Source: Gordonibacter sp. Marseille-P4307 (GTDB taxonomy: Bacteria; Actinomycetota; Coriobacteriia; Coriobacteriales; Eggerthellaceae). From it: a DNA stretch of 64,000 nt. The notes under the pieces are model-generated. The model did not search any database and had not been told where the DNA came from. It saw only the letters and a program-made list of their open reading frames with translations. This document shows, piece after piece, positions 10,786 to 18,670 of this stretch (positions are counted from its first letter, which is position 1; every line of letters starts with the position of its first letter). The stretch spans positions 1,194,642-1,258,641 of the forward strand of contig NZ_UWPD01000001.1 of NCBI RefSeq assembly GCF_900604965.1. The letters run 5' to 3'. The translations under genes and the position numbers were made by a program.

Positions 10786-12903
10786 ATGACTACTTCGGTA
10801 GCATGGCTTGCTCCCATCTGTGCCCTCGTCGGCATGGCTGTGGCAGCATACCTCGGATCCTGGGTTCTCAAGCAAGATCCCGGTCCGGAAAAGATGAACA
10901 GCATCTCGGTCAAGATCCAGCAGGGGGCCAAGGCATTCCTCGTCAGCGAATACAAGATGCTCGCCATCTTCGTAGCCATCGTCGCTGTCGTTATGGCCAT
11001 CGCGCTCACCCCGTGGACTGCGCTTGCGTTCATCACCGGCGGCGTGCTTTCCGCCTGCGCAGGTTATGCCGGCATGCATGTCGCCACGCGCGCCAACACG
11101 CGCACCGCGCATGCGGCCGAGGAGTCCGTCGCCCGCGCCTTGAACGTTTCGTTCAAGTCCGGCCTCACCATGGGTCTGTGCGTTGCGTCGTTCGCTCTGT
11201 TCGGTCTCTCTTTGTGGCTGATCCTGCTGGTGTTCGGCAACATCAATGCCGTTGACCTCATGCACGAGCACGTCGGCATGGTCGAGGGCTTCGCCACCGG
11301 CGCCTCCGCGGTCGCGCTCTTCGCACGCGTGGGCGGCGGCATCTACACCAAGGCCGCCGACGTCGGGGCCGACCTTGTGGGCAAGGTCGAGGCGGGCATT
11401 CCCGAGGACGACCCCCGCAACCCCGCCACCATCGCCGACAACGTGGGCGACAACGTGGGCGACGTCGCGGGCATGGGCGCCGACCTGTTCGAGTCCTACA
11501 CCGGCTCTATCATCGCCCCCACCATCCTGGCCGTCACCTTCGGTTCGCTGGGCTATTTCGCGGGCATCGATCTGGTGTGGGCCGTCGTCGTTCCCGTCGT
11601 GATCGCCGCCTGCGGCATCATCACGTCGATCATCGGCCTGTTCGCCGTTCGCACCAAGGAGGGCGCATCGCTGCACGCGGCGCTCAACCGCGGCACCTAC
11701 GTTGCCGCCGTGCTGGAGATCTGCGCCATCTTCGCGATCTTCTTCCTGTGGAACAGCCAGTCCCAGGAAGGGCAGCCCCTGTGGCTGTTCGGGTCGGTTA
11801 TCTGCGGCCTGGTTGCCGGCATGCTGATCGGCAAGACCACCGAGTTCTTCTGCTCGGACGAGTACAAGCCCGTCCATAAGATCGCGGAGGCCTCCGAGAC
11901 CGGCGCCGCCACCAACATCATCCAAGGCCTGTCCACGGGCATGCTGTCCACCATCGTTCCCATCTTGCTGGTCGCGTTCGCTATCATCGGTGCGTACTCC
12001 TTCGGCAACATGGCGTTCCCGATGGTCGATACCAGCCAGGGGGGCATCGCTGTCGGCCTGTTCGGTGTCGCGCTTGCGGCGACGGGCATGCTGTCCAACA
12101 CTGCCATCACCATCGGCGTCGATGCGTACGGTCCGGTGGCCGACAACGCCGGCGGCATCGCTGAAATGGCGGGGCTTCCCGAAGAGATCCGCGACCGCAC
12201 CGACTCGCTCGATGCCGTGGGCAACACCACCGCTGCCATCGCCAAGGGCTTTGCGATCGCCTCTGCGGGCCTGGCGGCCATCTCGCTGTTCGTCTCTTAC
12301 CAGGCGACCATGCACCATGCGTTCCCCGATTTCAGCCTGACGCTCACCAACCCGCTCATCATCGCCGGCATCTTCATCGGAGCCATGGTTCCGTTCATGT
12401 TCGCGGCGCTTACCATGGGTGCGGTCTCTCAGGCCGCCCATGCCATGGTTGAAGAAGTGCGCCGCCAGTTCCGCGAGATCAAGGGCATTATGGAGTACGA
12501 GGCCGAGCCCGAGTACGACAAGTGCGTTGCGATCTCCACGAACGCCGCGCTCAAAAAGATGATGCTTCCCGGTTTGCTGGCCGTGGTCATTCCCATCATC
12601 ATCGGCTGCTTCAGCCCTGAAATGCTGGGCGGATTCCTTGCCGGTGCCGTTTCTACCGGCATGCTTCTGGCCATCTTCATGTCCAACGCCGGCGGAGCAT
12701 GGGACAACTCCAAGAAGTACATCGAGAAGGGTGCGCATGGCGGCAAGGGCTCCGATGCCCATAAGGCCGCCGTGGTCGGCGATACTGTGGGCGATCCGTT
12801 CAAGGACACCTCGGGTCCGTCCATGAACATCCTCATCAACCTGATGACGATCATCGCGCTGACGTTCTCGCCGCTCTTCATCGCGCTGCAGGCCCTCGTG
12901 TAG
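10786..12903 (+). CDS. hppA: Membrane-bound ion-pumping pyrophosphatase
   Basis: 705 residues, about 16 transmembrane helices. The enzyme hydrolyses cytoplasmic pyrophosphate and pumps H+ (or Na+) across the membrane. Substrate-site motifs are complete: TKAADVGADLVGKVEAGIPE, DDPRNPATIADNVGDNVGD, and the C-terminal GGAWDNSKKYIE and HKAAVVGDTVGDPFKDTSG. The cation-selectivity position in GNTTAAIAKGF is Ala, which in characterised enzymes goes with the K+-dependent class. Whether H+ or Na+ is moved cannot be decided by eye. AAGGAGG lies upstream, and an intrinsic terminator follows. The antisense strand holds a 663-codon shadow frame. Confidence 0.96.
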   Translation: MTTSVAWLAPICALVGMAVAAYLGSWVLKQDPGPEKMNSISVKIQQGAKAFLVSEYKMLAIFVAIVAVVMAIALTPWTALAFITGGVLSACAGYAGMHVATRANTRTAHAAEESVARALNVSFKSGLTMGLCVASFALFGLSLWLILLVFGNINAVDLMHEHVGMVEGFATGASAVALFARVGGGIYTKAADVGADLVGKVEAGIPEDDPRNPATIADNVGDNVGDVAGMGADLFESYTGSIIAPTILAVTFGSLGYFAGIDLVWAVVVPVVIAACGIITSIIGLFAVRTKEGASLHAALNRGTYVAAVLEICAIFAIFFLWNSQSQEGQPLWLFGSVICGLVAGMLIGKTTEFFCSDEYKPVHKIAEASETGAATNIIQGLSTGMLSTIVPILLVAFAIIGAYSFGNMAFPMVDTSQGGIAVGLFGVALAATGMLSNTAITIGVDAYGPVADNAGGIAEMAGLPEEIRDRTDSLDAVGNTTAAIAKGFAIASAGLAAISLFVSYQATMHHAFPDFSLTLTNPLIIAGIFIGAMVPFMFAALTMGAVSQAAHAMVEEVRRQFREIKGIMEYEAEPEYDKCVAISTNAALKKMMLPGLLAVVIPIIIGCFSPEMLGGFLAGAVSTGMLLAIFMSNAGGAWDNSKKYIEKGAHGGKGSDAHKAAVVGDTVGDPFKDTSGPSMNILINLMTIIALTFSPLFIALQALV

Positions 12904-12936
12904 GTTTTATACGGGCTCGCATTCAGAGGCATTGAA

Positions 12937-12968
12937 AAGGCCGCGTCCGAAGGGGCGCGGCCTTCTTC
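12937..12968. terminator. Bidirectional terminator between hppA and the phosphodiesterase gene
   Basis: AAGGCCGCGTCC pairs with GGGGCGCGGCCTT around a GAAG-like loop, with T-rich sequence on the + side and A-rich (GAAAA) on the other. It serves converging genes. Confidence 0.8.
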
Positions 12969-12987
12969 GTCTTTATGCTGGTGAGCT

Positions 12988-13536
12988 CTATGCGCAGGAA
13001 AGTTCGCTCATCGTTGTCCCGTCGATCGCTTTCAGGTACAGCGCACCGCGCTCGAACGTCGCGTAGCTTTGAGAGCCGTCTTTCGGCAGCGCGGCGCTAC
13101 CCGGGTTCAAAAGAATCAGATCCCCTTTGAGCCGCAGCTCCTTCACATGGGTGTGCCCGTATGCGAACACCGAGCCGCTTCGAAGCGCCGGCGGTTCGTC
13201 GGGGGTCATGCGCGCTCGGTGCCCATGCGTGGCGAAGAAGCACACGCCGTCGGTCTCGATCAGCGCATATTCTGCCATGCAGGGGAAATCGAGCATCCAT
13301 TGGTCGACCTCGGCTTCGCAGTTCCCCTTGACTGCGAGGGTGATCGCGGCGAATTCGTTGAGGATCTGCGCGGTGCGGGCGGGGTCGTATCCGTCTGGAA
13401 GAGCGTTTCTGGGGCCGTGGTACAGCAGGTCTCCCAACAGGATCACGCGATCGGGTCGCTCTGCGCGGATGCGCTGGGCGACCGCTTCGGCGGCGGTAGC
13501 CGACCCGTGCAGGTCGGATGCGAAAAGCAGCTTCAT
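12988..13536 (-). CDS. YfcE-family metallophosphodiesterase
   Basis: 182 residues of the calcineurin-like metallophosphoesterase superfamily, YfcE/MJ0936 subgroup. Metal ligands occur in the expected order: FASDLHGS, ILLGDLLYHGP, VKGNCEAEVD (the GNCD/E motif), ATHGHR and YGHTHV, followed by LLNPGS. The E. coli relative is a Mn-dependent phosphodiesterase of unknown natural substrate, so the physiological role is open. It follows dgt with a two-base gap, suggesting one transcript. Confidence 0.85.
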   Translation of the reverse strand: MKLLFASDLHGSATAAEAVAQRIRAERPDRVILLGDLLYHGPRNALPDGYDPARTAQILNEFAAITLAVKGNCEAEVDQWMLDFPCMAEYALIETDGVCFFATHGHRARMTPDEPPALRSGSVFAYGHTHVKELRLKGDLILLNPGSAALPKDGSQSYATFERGALYLKAIDGTTMSELSCA

Positions 13537-13538
13537 GG

Positions 13539-14759
13539 TTACCTCAGATCGTCGGTGTAGGTGCGCGTGACGACGCGCTTGTCGCTGTTCGGGAAAAGAT
13601 GCGCGTACAGGGCGCTGAAGTAGCTGTCGGTCATCGACGAGATGTAGTCGACCACGATGGTGTCGGGATCTTCCCTCAGGTAGCTCTCTCGCGTGATGCT
13701 GTGCGATTTGCGCGCCAGGTAGCCCACGTGGTGCCTGAACACCGGGGAGGACTCGTCTTTTCGCCGCAGATCGCCCAACAGCTTCTCGTACAGCTCCTCG
13801 AACATCTCCTGCATCATGTCGGCATGCGCGTCGGACATGCCCTCGCGCCGATAGATGAGGGCGTAGTTCTGCTCTTTGGCGCGCTTGATATCCCTGAAGG
13901 CTTCGGGGCTCATGCTGATGCGGTCGCGTCCGAAGCTGTGGTTGACGATATCGACGATCATGTTGTTGAGGATCATGACGTTGGATCTGCCGATGTAGTT
14001 GCTCTCGAACGCGTCGAACGAGTCGATGACGCCCATATCGAGCGCATCGATGCGGTCCTTGCCCAGATACGCGATCATATCGGCCATGCGGACTACGCAG
14101 CCCTCAAGGGTGGACGGGCGCAGCGAGGCGATGACCGTCTGATCGACGATGCAGGATTCAACCAGCTCGTCAAGCTGGTCGAAGCTGCCCAGATTTCCGA
14201 CGCTCAGCTCCTGTTTGGCGAATTCCCCGTTGTGGCAGAGCGCCCCGTCGAGGGTCTGCAGACTGATGTTGCGACGGTACAGGCGATCCATCACGCGTAC
14301 GCTTTGGACGTTGTGGTTGAAGAAGCGCCCTGTGCGCGCATGGTAGCAGGTGCTGAGGAACTTCTCGCCCGCATGGCCGAAGGGGGTGTGCCCAAGATCG
14401 TGCCCGAGCGCTATGGCTTCGGTAAGGGAGACGTTCAAGCCCAGAAGCGAGCTGATCGAGCGCGCGACGCGGGCGACCAGCTGCACATGGAGGGCGCGTC
14501 GGCAGATGTCGTCGTTTTCCACGAATGAGAACACCTGCGTCTTGTCCGCGTAGCGGTTGTAGGCGGGGATATTGATGATCTTCTCGATATCGCGCTCGAA
14601 CGCGGGCCGAACGAGGGTCGCGCGGTCGTGGTCGCGCGGCGAGCGCCGCACGACGTCCTCGTCACGAAAGGCGTGGGGGTTGGGCTTGCCTGAGTTGCGT
14701 TGCTCTCGGATGGCGCCCTCGATTGCGGGATCGAGCGCAAGGTAGCTGATATCGCTCAT
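13539..14759 (-). CDS. dgt: HD-domain dNTP triphosphohydrolase, dGTPase-like
   Basis: 406 residues of the HD superfamily, related to deoxyguanosine triphosphate triphosphohydrolases that release tripolyphosphate from dNTPs. The signature H..HD ligands are seen: TQVFSF..DDICRRALH then AIALGHDLGHTPFGHAGE, and a later conserved Asp in ADMIAYLGKD. Arg/His-rich N-terminal sequence (DEDVVRRSPRDHDRATLVRP) precedes the domain. I start at the ATG of MSDISYLAL because GGAG lies seven bases upstream; an ATG 33 bases earlier lacks a site. Substrate specificity is not predictable. Confidence 0.88.
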   Translation of the reverse strand: MSDISYLALDPAIEGAIREQRNSGKPNPHAFRDEDVVRRSPRDHDRATLVRPAFERDIEKIINIPAYNRYADKTQVFSFVENDDICRRALHVQLVARVARSISSLLGLNVSLTEAIALGHDLGHTPFGHAGEKFLSTCYHARTGRFFNHNVQSVRVMDRLYRRNISLQTLDGALCHNGEFAKQELSVGNLGSFDQLDELVESCIVDQTVIASLRPSTLEGCVVRMADMIAYLGKDRIDALDMGVIDSFDAFESNYIGRSNVMILNNMIVDIVNHSFGRDRISMSPEAFRDIKRAKEQNYALIYRREGMSDAHADMMQEMFEELYEKLLGDLRRKDESSPVFRHHVGYLARKSHSITRESYLREDPDTIVVDYISSMTDSYFSALYAHLFPNSDKRVVTRTYTDDLR

Positions 14760-14895
14760 AAAACGGCTCCAATCTCGGTGTTTCAGCGTCATTGTATCAG
14801 CAGTCTTTCGGTTCGGAGCGCTTCGGGGTGCGCCGTGCGTTTGCGGTATACTTCAAGCGGTAATTGAGCCCGGGCATTTCTCTTGGAGGCGATAT
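14760..14895. promoter_or_regulatory. Divergent promoter region between dgt and the small membrane protein
   Basis: Minus strand: an extended -10, TGATACAAT, with the hexamer at 14796-14791. Plus strand: TATACT at 14847-14852. Neither has a convincing -35 box. Nothing else is visible in this spacer. Confidence 0.4.
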
Positions 14896-15111
14896 ATGAG
14901 CAGCACCGCCACATACCTTACCTGGTTGGGGATACTGTGCGCCGTCATGGCCACGTTCGGCGTCGGCGTTTTCGTTATCGGGTACAAAGATCCCAGCATG
15001 GGCCGCGTCATGACGGTGGTCGTGCTGTACCTCGCGTCGGGTCTTTTGCTGTGGCAGGCCCGCCGTCGCAGGATCTGCCGATCCGACTCCGAATCGGATC
15101 AGCGGAATTAA
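14896..15111 (+). CDS. Small membrane protein of unknown function
   Basis: 71 residues behind GGAGG at six-base spacing. Two predicted membrane helices (about residues 8-29 and 38-55) are joined by a short polar loop (YKDPSMGR). The tail is strongly charged: an Arg cluster (ARRRRIC), then a Ser/Asp/Glu stretch. I recognise no family. It ends 13 bases before dnaG and is probably co-transcribed with it. The coding call rests on the ribosome site, the hydrophobic pattern and tight packing. Confidence 0.65.
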   Translation: MSSTATYLTWLGILCAVMATFGVGVFVIGYKDPSMGRVMTVVVLYLASGLLLWQARRRRICRSDSESDQRN

Positions 15112-15124
15112 GAGCCCGTATCGC

Positions 15125-17020
15125 ATGGCAGGCGGGATAAGCGAGGACGATCTCCGAAAGGTGCGCGAAGCGAGTGATCTGGTGTCGATCGTGGGCGAGC
15201 GCGTGCCCGTGAAGCAGCGCGGCCGCGACTTTTGGTGCTGCTGTCCCTTTCATCAGGAGAAAACTCCGTCGTGCAAGATAGACCCCCACTCCCAGCTGTG
15301 GCATTGCTTCGGTTGCGGAGAAGGCGGCGACGTGTTCACCTTCGTCATGAAGCTCGATGGGCTGTCGTTTCCCGATGCGGTGCGTTCTCTGGCGCAGCGC
15401 GCGGGCATCGAACTGTCTGATTCGGGCGGCCCGCGCGTACCCGACAGCAAGAAGGCGAGGCTGAAAGAGGTGTGCGCGGCTGCAGCCGAGTTCTACCATC
15501 TGCAGCTCATGCGCTCGCCTTCGCCCGAAGCAGCCGCCGCTCGATCGTATCTGGCGAACAGGGGGTTCGGCGGGGACGTGCCCAAGCGCTGGAACCTGGG
15601 TTTTGCGCCGGGATCGGGCTCGCTTGTGCGCCATCTTGCGTCGAAGAAGATTTCGGTATCGGATATGATCGAGGCGAACGTTGCCCTCAAAGGCCGCGAC
15701 GGGCGTCCGCGCGATCGGTTCTACCATCGAATCATGTTTCCCATCTGCGATCAGATCGGCGATTGCATCGCTTTCGGAGGCCGCGTGGTGGGCGCCGGAG
15801 AGCCGAAGTACCTGAATTCCCAAGAAACGCCCCTGTTCCATAAGTCGCAGGTGCTCTACGGTCTCGACAAGGCGAAAGCGGATATGGCTGCAACGGGTGC
15901 GGCCCTTATCACCGAGGGGTACACCGACGTGATCGCTCTTTACGAGGCCGGTGTCCGCAATGCGGTCGCCACGCTGGGAACGGCGCTCACCATGAGCCAT
16001 ATCCGCACTATCTCGCGCCATGCGAAGAAGCGCATCGTGTATCTGTTCGACGGAGACGCTGCAGGTCAGCGCGCGGCCGACCGCGCGCTCGAGTTCATCG
16101 ACGAGAGTATGACCCCCGAGGCGGGGCGTGCGCGCATAGAGTTGTGCGCGGTTACGCTTCCCCATAATCAGGATCCTGCCGAATTCGTCGCCGCGCAGGG
16201 GGCCGATGCGCTAAACGAGTTGGTCGGCAAAGCGGTTCCGCTTCTGACGTACGGCATCGAGCGCAGGCTGGCCCGCCACGACCTGGCGACGGCCGAGGGG
16301 CGAACCCGTGCGCTGGCCGACGCGCTGTCGGTGCTCGCACCCATCAAGAATTCGCTGCTTGCGAAGGATTACGCCCATCAGATCGCCGACCGCTGCCGCG
16401 CGCGGGAGGAGGACGCCCTGGTGATGCTCGCCCGTTTGCGGCCCCCGCAGCGGGCTTCCGAGGATGAAGGCGCTTTTTCCCTGCGGCAGCCGGGCGTTTC
16501 CCAGGCGTCCGGTTCGGAGGGGTCGCCCTCTGCCTTGCAGCCATCCGTGCGGATCGAGCAGGCAGAAAGCAACCGACGTCGCATCGAGCGCGATTTTCTG
16601 TGTCTGTGCGCGCGGGCGCCCCATCTGGCGCTCGCCAAAGCCGATGCGCTTGTGCAGACGCATTGGCATCTGCCGGTTCACGAGGTTTTGGCCCGAAGCA
16701 TCGCCGACACCCTTGCCGAGCGCCCGTCTGCCTCGGCGGGCGAGATCGTCACGGCTGCTGCCACCGCCGAGCAAAGGGCGCCGCGCATACTGACGGCCGG
16801 TTCGGCTCGCGAAGGGGTCGATGACGCGGTGCTCGCCGACTACCTTGCCGACGAGCTGGCGATCGGTGATATGGAAGACGATATCGAGGCCGTGCGCGGC
16901 CAGCTGTCCGGCGCGAGCGGGCTTTCTCCCGATGAAAGAGACCTGATGTTCCAAAGCGTGGTTGCCTCCCAAAAGCAATTGCGCGCTTTGAAGGCGGCGC
17001 ATAAGCTGCCGGTTTCCTAA
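15125..17020 (+). CDS. dnaG: DNA primase
   Basis: 631 residues. DnaG makes RNA primers at the replication fork. The N-terminal CHC2 zinc finger has Cys40, His43, Cys61 and Cys64 (CPFHQEKTPSC, WHCFGCGEGGD). The TOPRIM core shows the catalytic Glu in LITEGYTDVIAL and the acidic LFDGDAAGQRAADRA. A variable C-terminal helicase-binding region (about residues 440-631) carries an Ala/Glu-rich, Ser-rich linker. The start ATG lacks a strong ribosome site, but the first residues (SEDDLRKVREASDLVSIV) match the family start. Confidence 0.95.
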   Translation: MAGGISEDDLRKVREASDLVSIVGERVPVKQRGRDFWCCCPFHQEKTPSCKIDPHSQLWHCFGCGEGGDVFTFVMKLDGLSFPDAVRSLAQRAGIELSDSGGPRVPDSKKARLKEVCAAAAEFYHLQLMRSPSPEAAAARSYLANRGFGGDVPKRWNLGFAPGSGSLVRHLASKKISVSDMIEANVALKGRDGRPRDRFYHRIMFPICDQIGDCIAFGGRVVGAGEPKYLNSQETPLFHKSQVLYGLDKAKADMAATGAALITEGYTDVIALYEAGVRNAVATLGTALTMSHIRTISRHAKKRIVYLFDGDAAGQRAADRALEFIDESMTPEAGRARIELCAVTLPHNQDPAEFVAAQGADALNELVGKAVPLLTYGIERRLARHDLATAEGRTRALADALSVLAPIKNSLLAKDYAHQIADRCRAREEDALVMLARLRPPQRASEDEGAFSLRQPGVSQASGSEGSPSALQPSVRIEQAESNRRRIERDFLCLCARAPHLALAKADALVQTHWHLPVHEVLARSIADTLAERPSASAGEIVTAAATAEQRAPRILTAGSAREGVDDAVLADYLADELAIGDMEDDIEAVRGQLSGASGLSPDERDLMFQSVVASQKQLRALKAAHKLPVS

Positions 17021-17109
17021 GGGCGCGGTTCTTTGAGCCGAGACGTGTTGTTAGGTTGTCGTTTGGCTTTCGTTTGGCAGCGTGGCGGGTTGCCCTCTCT
17101 TCGAGACGC

Positions 17110-17115
17110 TATACT
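17110..17115 (+). promoter_or_regulatory. Possible -10 element for def-fmt-rsmB
   Basis: TATACT lies 63 bases before def in a 157-base spacer. A TTGCCC is present but only 14 bases upstream, so the promoter is uncertain. Confidence 0.3.
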
Positions 17116-17177
17116 GCACGTAAGTTTTGCTTACCGACGCACCTCGTGCGTTCTTTGATAACTGAAGGATGGTTACG

Positions 17178-17720
17178 ATGCTCAAAGTGGTCCAATCGCC
17201 GGATCCCCTGCTGAATACGGTGTGCGAACCGTGCGATCTGGGGGATAAAAGTTTGAAGAGGCTGTCTACCCAGATGGCGCACACGATGTATAAGAACAAC
17301 GGGGTGGGGATCGCCGCCCCCCAGGTGGGTGTGCTCAAGCGCCTCATCGTGGTCGACTGCGACTGGGACGAGCATCAGCGCGATCCTTTGGTTCTCGTCA
17401 ACCCCGAACTGGTCGATACCTGGGGGGATCCCGTCGTCGATCACGAGGGCTGCCTGTCTGTTCCGGGCATTTCGGCGCCCGTTTCGCGCGCCCCCTGGGC
17501 TCGCGTGCGCTACTTCGACTTTTCGGGCGAGCAGTGGGAAATCGAGAGCGACGGTCTTTTGGGTCGCTGCCTTCAACACGAGATCGACCATCTGAACGGG
17601 CGCACGCTTTTCGAGAGTTGCGTTCCCGAAGCGCGCATCAACCTGCTTGCCGCCTACGAGCGGGCGCGTCTCGAAGGCGCTCGTCCCGGTGAAACCGCTA
17701 TCGAAGTGGGTATCGACTGA
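17178..17720 (+). CDS. def: Peptide deformylase
   Basis: 180 residues. The enzyme removes the N-formyl group from nascent proteins using a catalytic metal. All three motifs are intact: GVGIAAPQVG, EGCLSVPG with the metal-binding Cys, and QHEIDHLNG with the two His ligands and catalytic Glu. AAGGATGG precedes the chosen ATG; an ATG nine bases earlier overlaps that site. The stop overlaps the fmt start (TGATG), pairing the enzymes that add and remove the formyl group. Confidence 0.95.
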   Translation: MLKVVQSPDPLLNTVCEPCDLGDKSLKRLSTQMAHTMYKNNGVGIAAPQVGVLKRLIVVDCDWDEHQRDPLVLVNPELVDTWGDPVVDHEGCLSVPGISAPVSRAPWARVRYFDFSGEQWEIESDGLLGRCLQHEIDHLNGRTLFESCVPEARINLLAAYERARLEGARPGETAIEVGID

Positions 17721-18670
17721 TGCGCGCAGTCTTTATGGGGACGCCTCCCATCGCGGCGACGATCCTCGAGTCGCTTGCGGAAAGCCACGAGGTCGTGTCG
17801 GTGTACTCGCGGCCCGATGCGGTGCGCAAGCGCGGCAACGAGCTGTCGGCGTCTCCGGTCAAGCAATTGGCCGAGCGTTTGGGTATCCCGGTTCGCACGC
17901 CCGAAACTCTGCGCGATCCCGATGAAATCGCGTATCTTGAAAGCCTTGCCCCCGATGTCATCTGCGTGGCGGCCTACGGAGCGCTGCTTCCGGAAGCGGT
18001 GCTTTCGATCCCGCGTCACGGTTGCCTGAACGTTCACGCATCGTCGCTTCCGCGCTGGCGCGGCGCGGCTCCCATAGAACGCGCCATACTTGCGGGCGAC
18101 GAATTCGCGGGCGTATGCGTCATGCGGATGGAAGCGGGTCTCGATACAGGCGATTTCGCCTGCTTGCGCGAGGTCGAAATCGGCTCGAGCAGCGCAGAGG
18201 ATCTTACCGAGCGGCTCGCACGCTGCGGCGCCGAAGCGCTTGTCGAGGCCCTTGATTTGGCCGCCCGCTGCGAACTTTCCTGGACGCCCCAAAACGAAGG
18301 CTTTGCCACCTATGCCGGCAAGATCGACAAGGGAGAGCTCGACCCGCAGTTGGGCGACGCCGCTTTGGAGATCGAGCGGAAGGTGCGGGCATCGAGCGCG
18401 GCGCATCCTTCGCATGCGGTCATAGCCGGGCGCCCGGTTACCCTTGAATCGGTTCGGGTCCTGACCGAACCCGACGACGAGCAGCTGACTGCGGGACTTC
18501 AAGCCGGTCAGGTGCGTTTCGTGCGCAAGCGCTTCGTCCTCAAATGCTCTGATGGAGCCGTTGAGGTGCTGGGGTTGAAACCCAAGGGAAAGACATCGAT
18601 GGACGCCCGGTCGTTTGCAGCGGGCATCCAAAACGTGAAGAACATCGTCATGGAGTGGGGGACCGAATAA
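17720..18670 (+). CDS. fmt: Methionyl-tRNA formyltransferase
   Basis: 316 residues. The enzyme formylates initiator Met-tRNA using 10-formyl-tetrahydrofolate. It opens with the family start MRAVFMGTPPIAA. The catalytic region shows GCLNVHASSLPRWRGAAPIE (Asn and His of the active site) and the Asp in GLDTGDF. The linker and C-terminal OB-like domain follow. It is translationally coupled on both sides: it overlaps def by one base, and its stop overlaps the rsmB start (TAATG). Confidence 0.94.
   Translation: MRAVFMGTPPIAATILESLAESHEVVSVYSRPDAVRKRGNELSASPVKQLAERLGIPVRTPETLRDPDEIAYLESLAPDVICVAAYGALLPEAVLSIPRHGCLNVHASSLPRWRGAAPIERAILAGDEFAGVCVMRMEAGLDTGDFACLREVEIGSSSAEDLTERLARCGAEALVEALDLAARCELSWTPQNEGFATYAGKIDKGELDPQLGDAALEIERKVRASSAAHPSHAVIAGRPVTLESVRVLTEPDDEQLTAGLQAGQVRFVRKRFVLKCSDGAVEVLGLKPKGKTSMDARSFAAGIQNVKNIVMEWGTE

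Noticed and set aside
10771-12762. 663-codon frame antisense to hppA
   Set aside because: His/Asp/Gly-rich sequence with no domain, complementary to a fully conserved pyrophosphatase.
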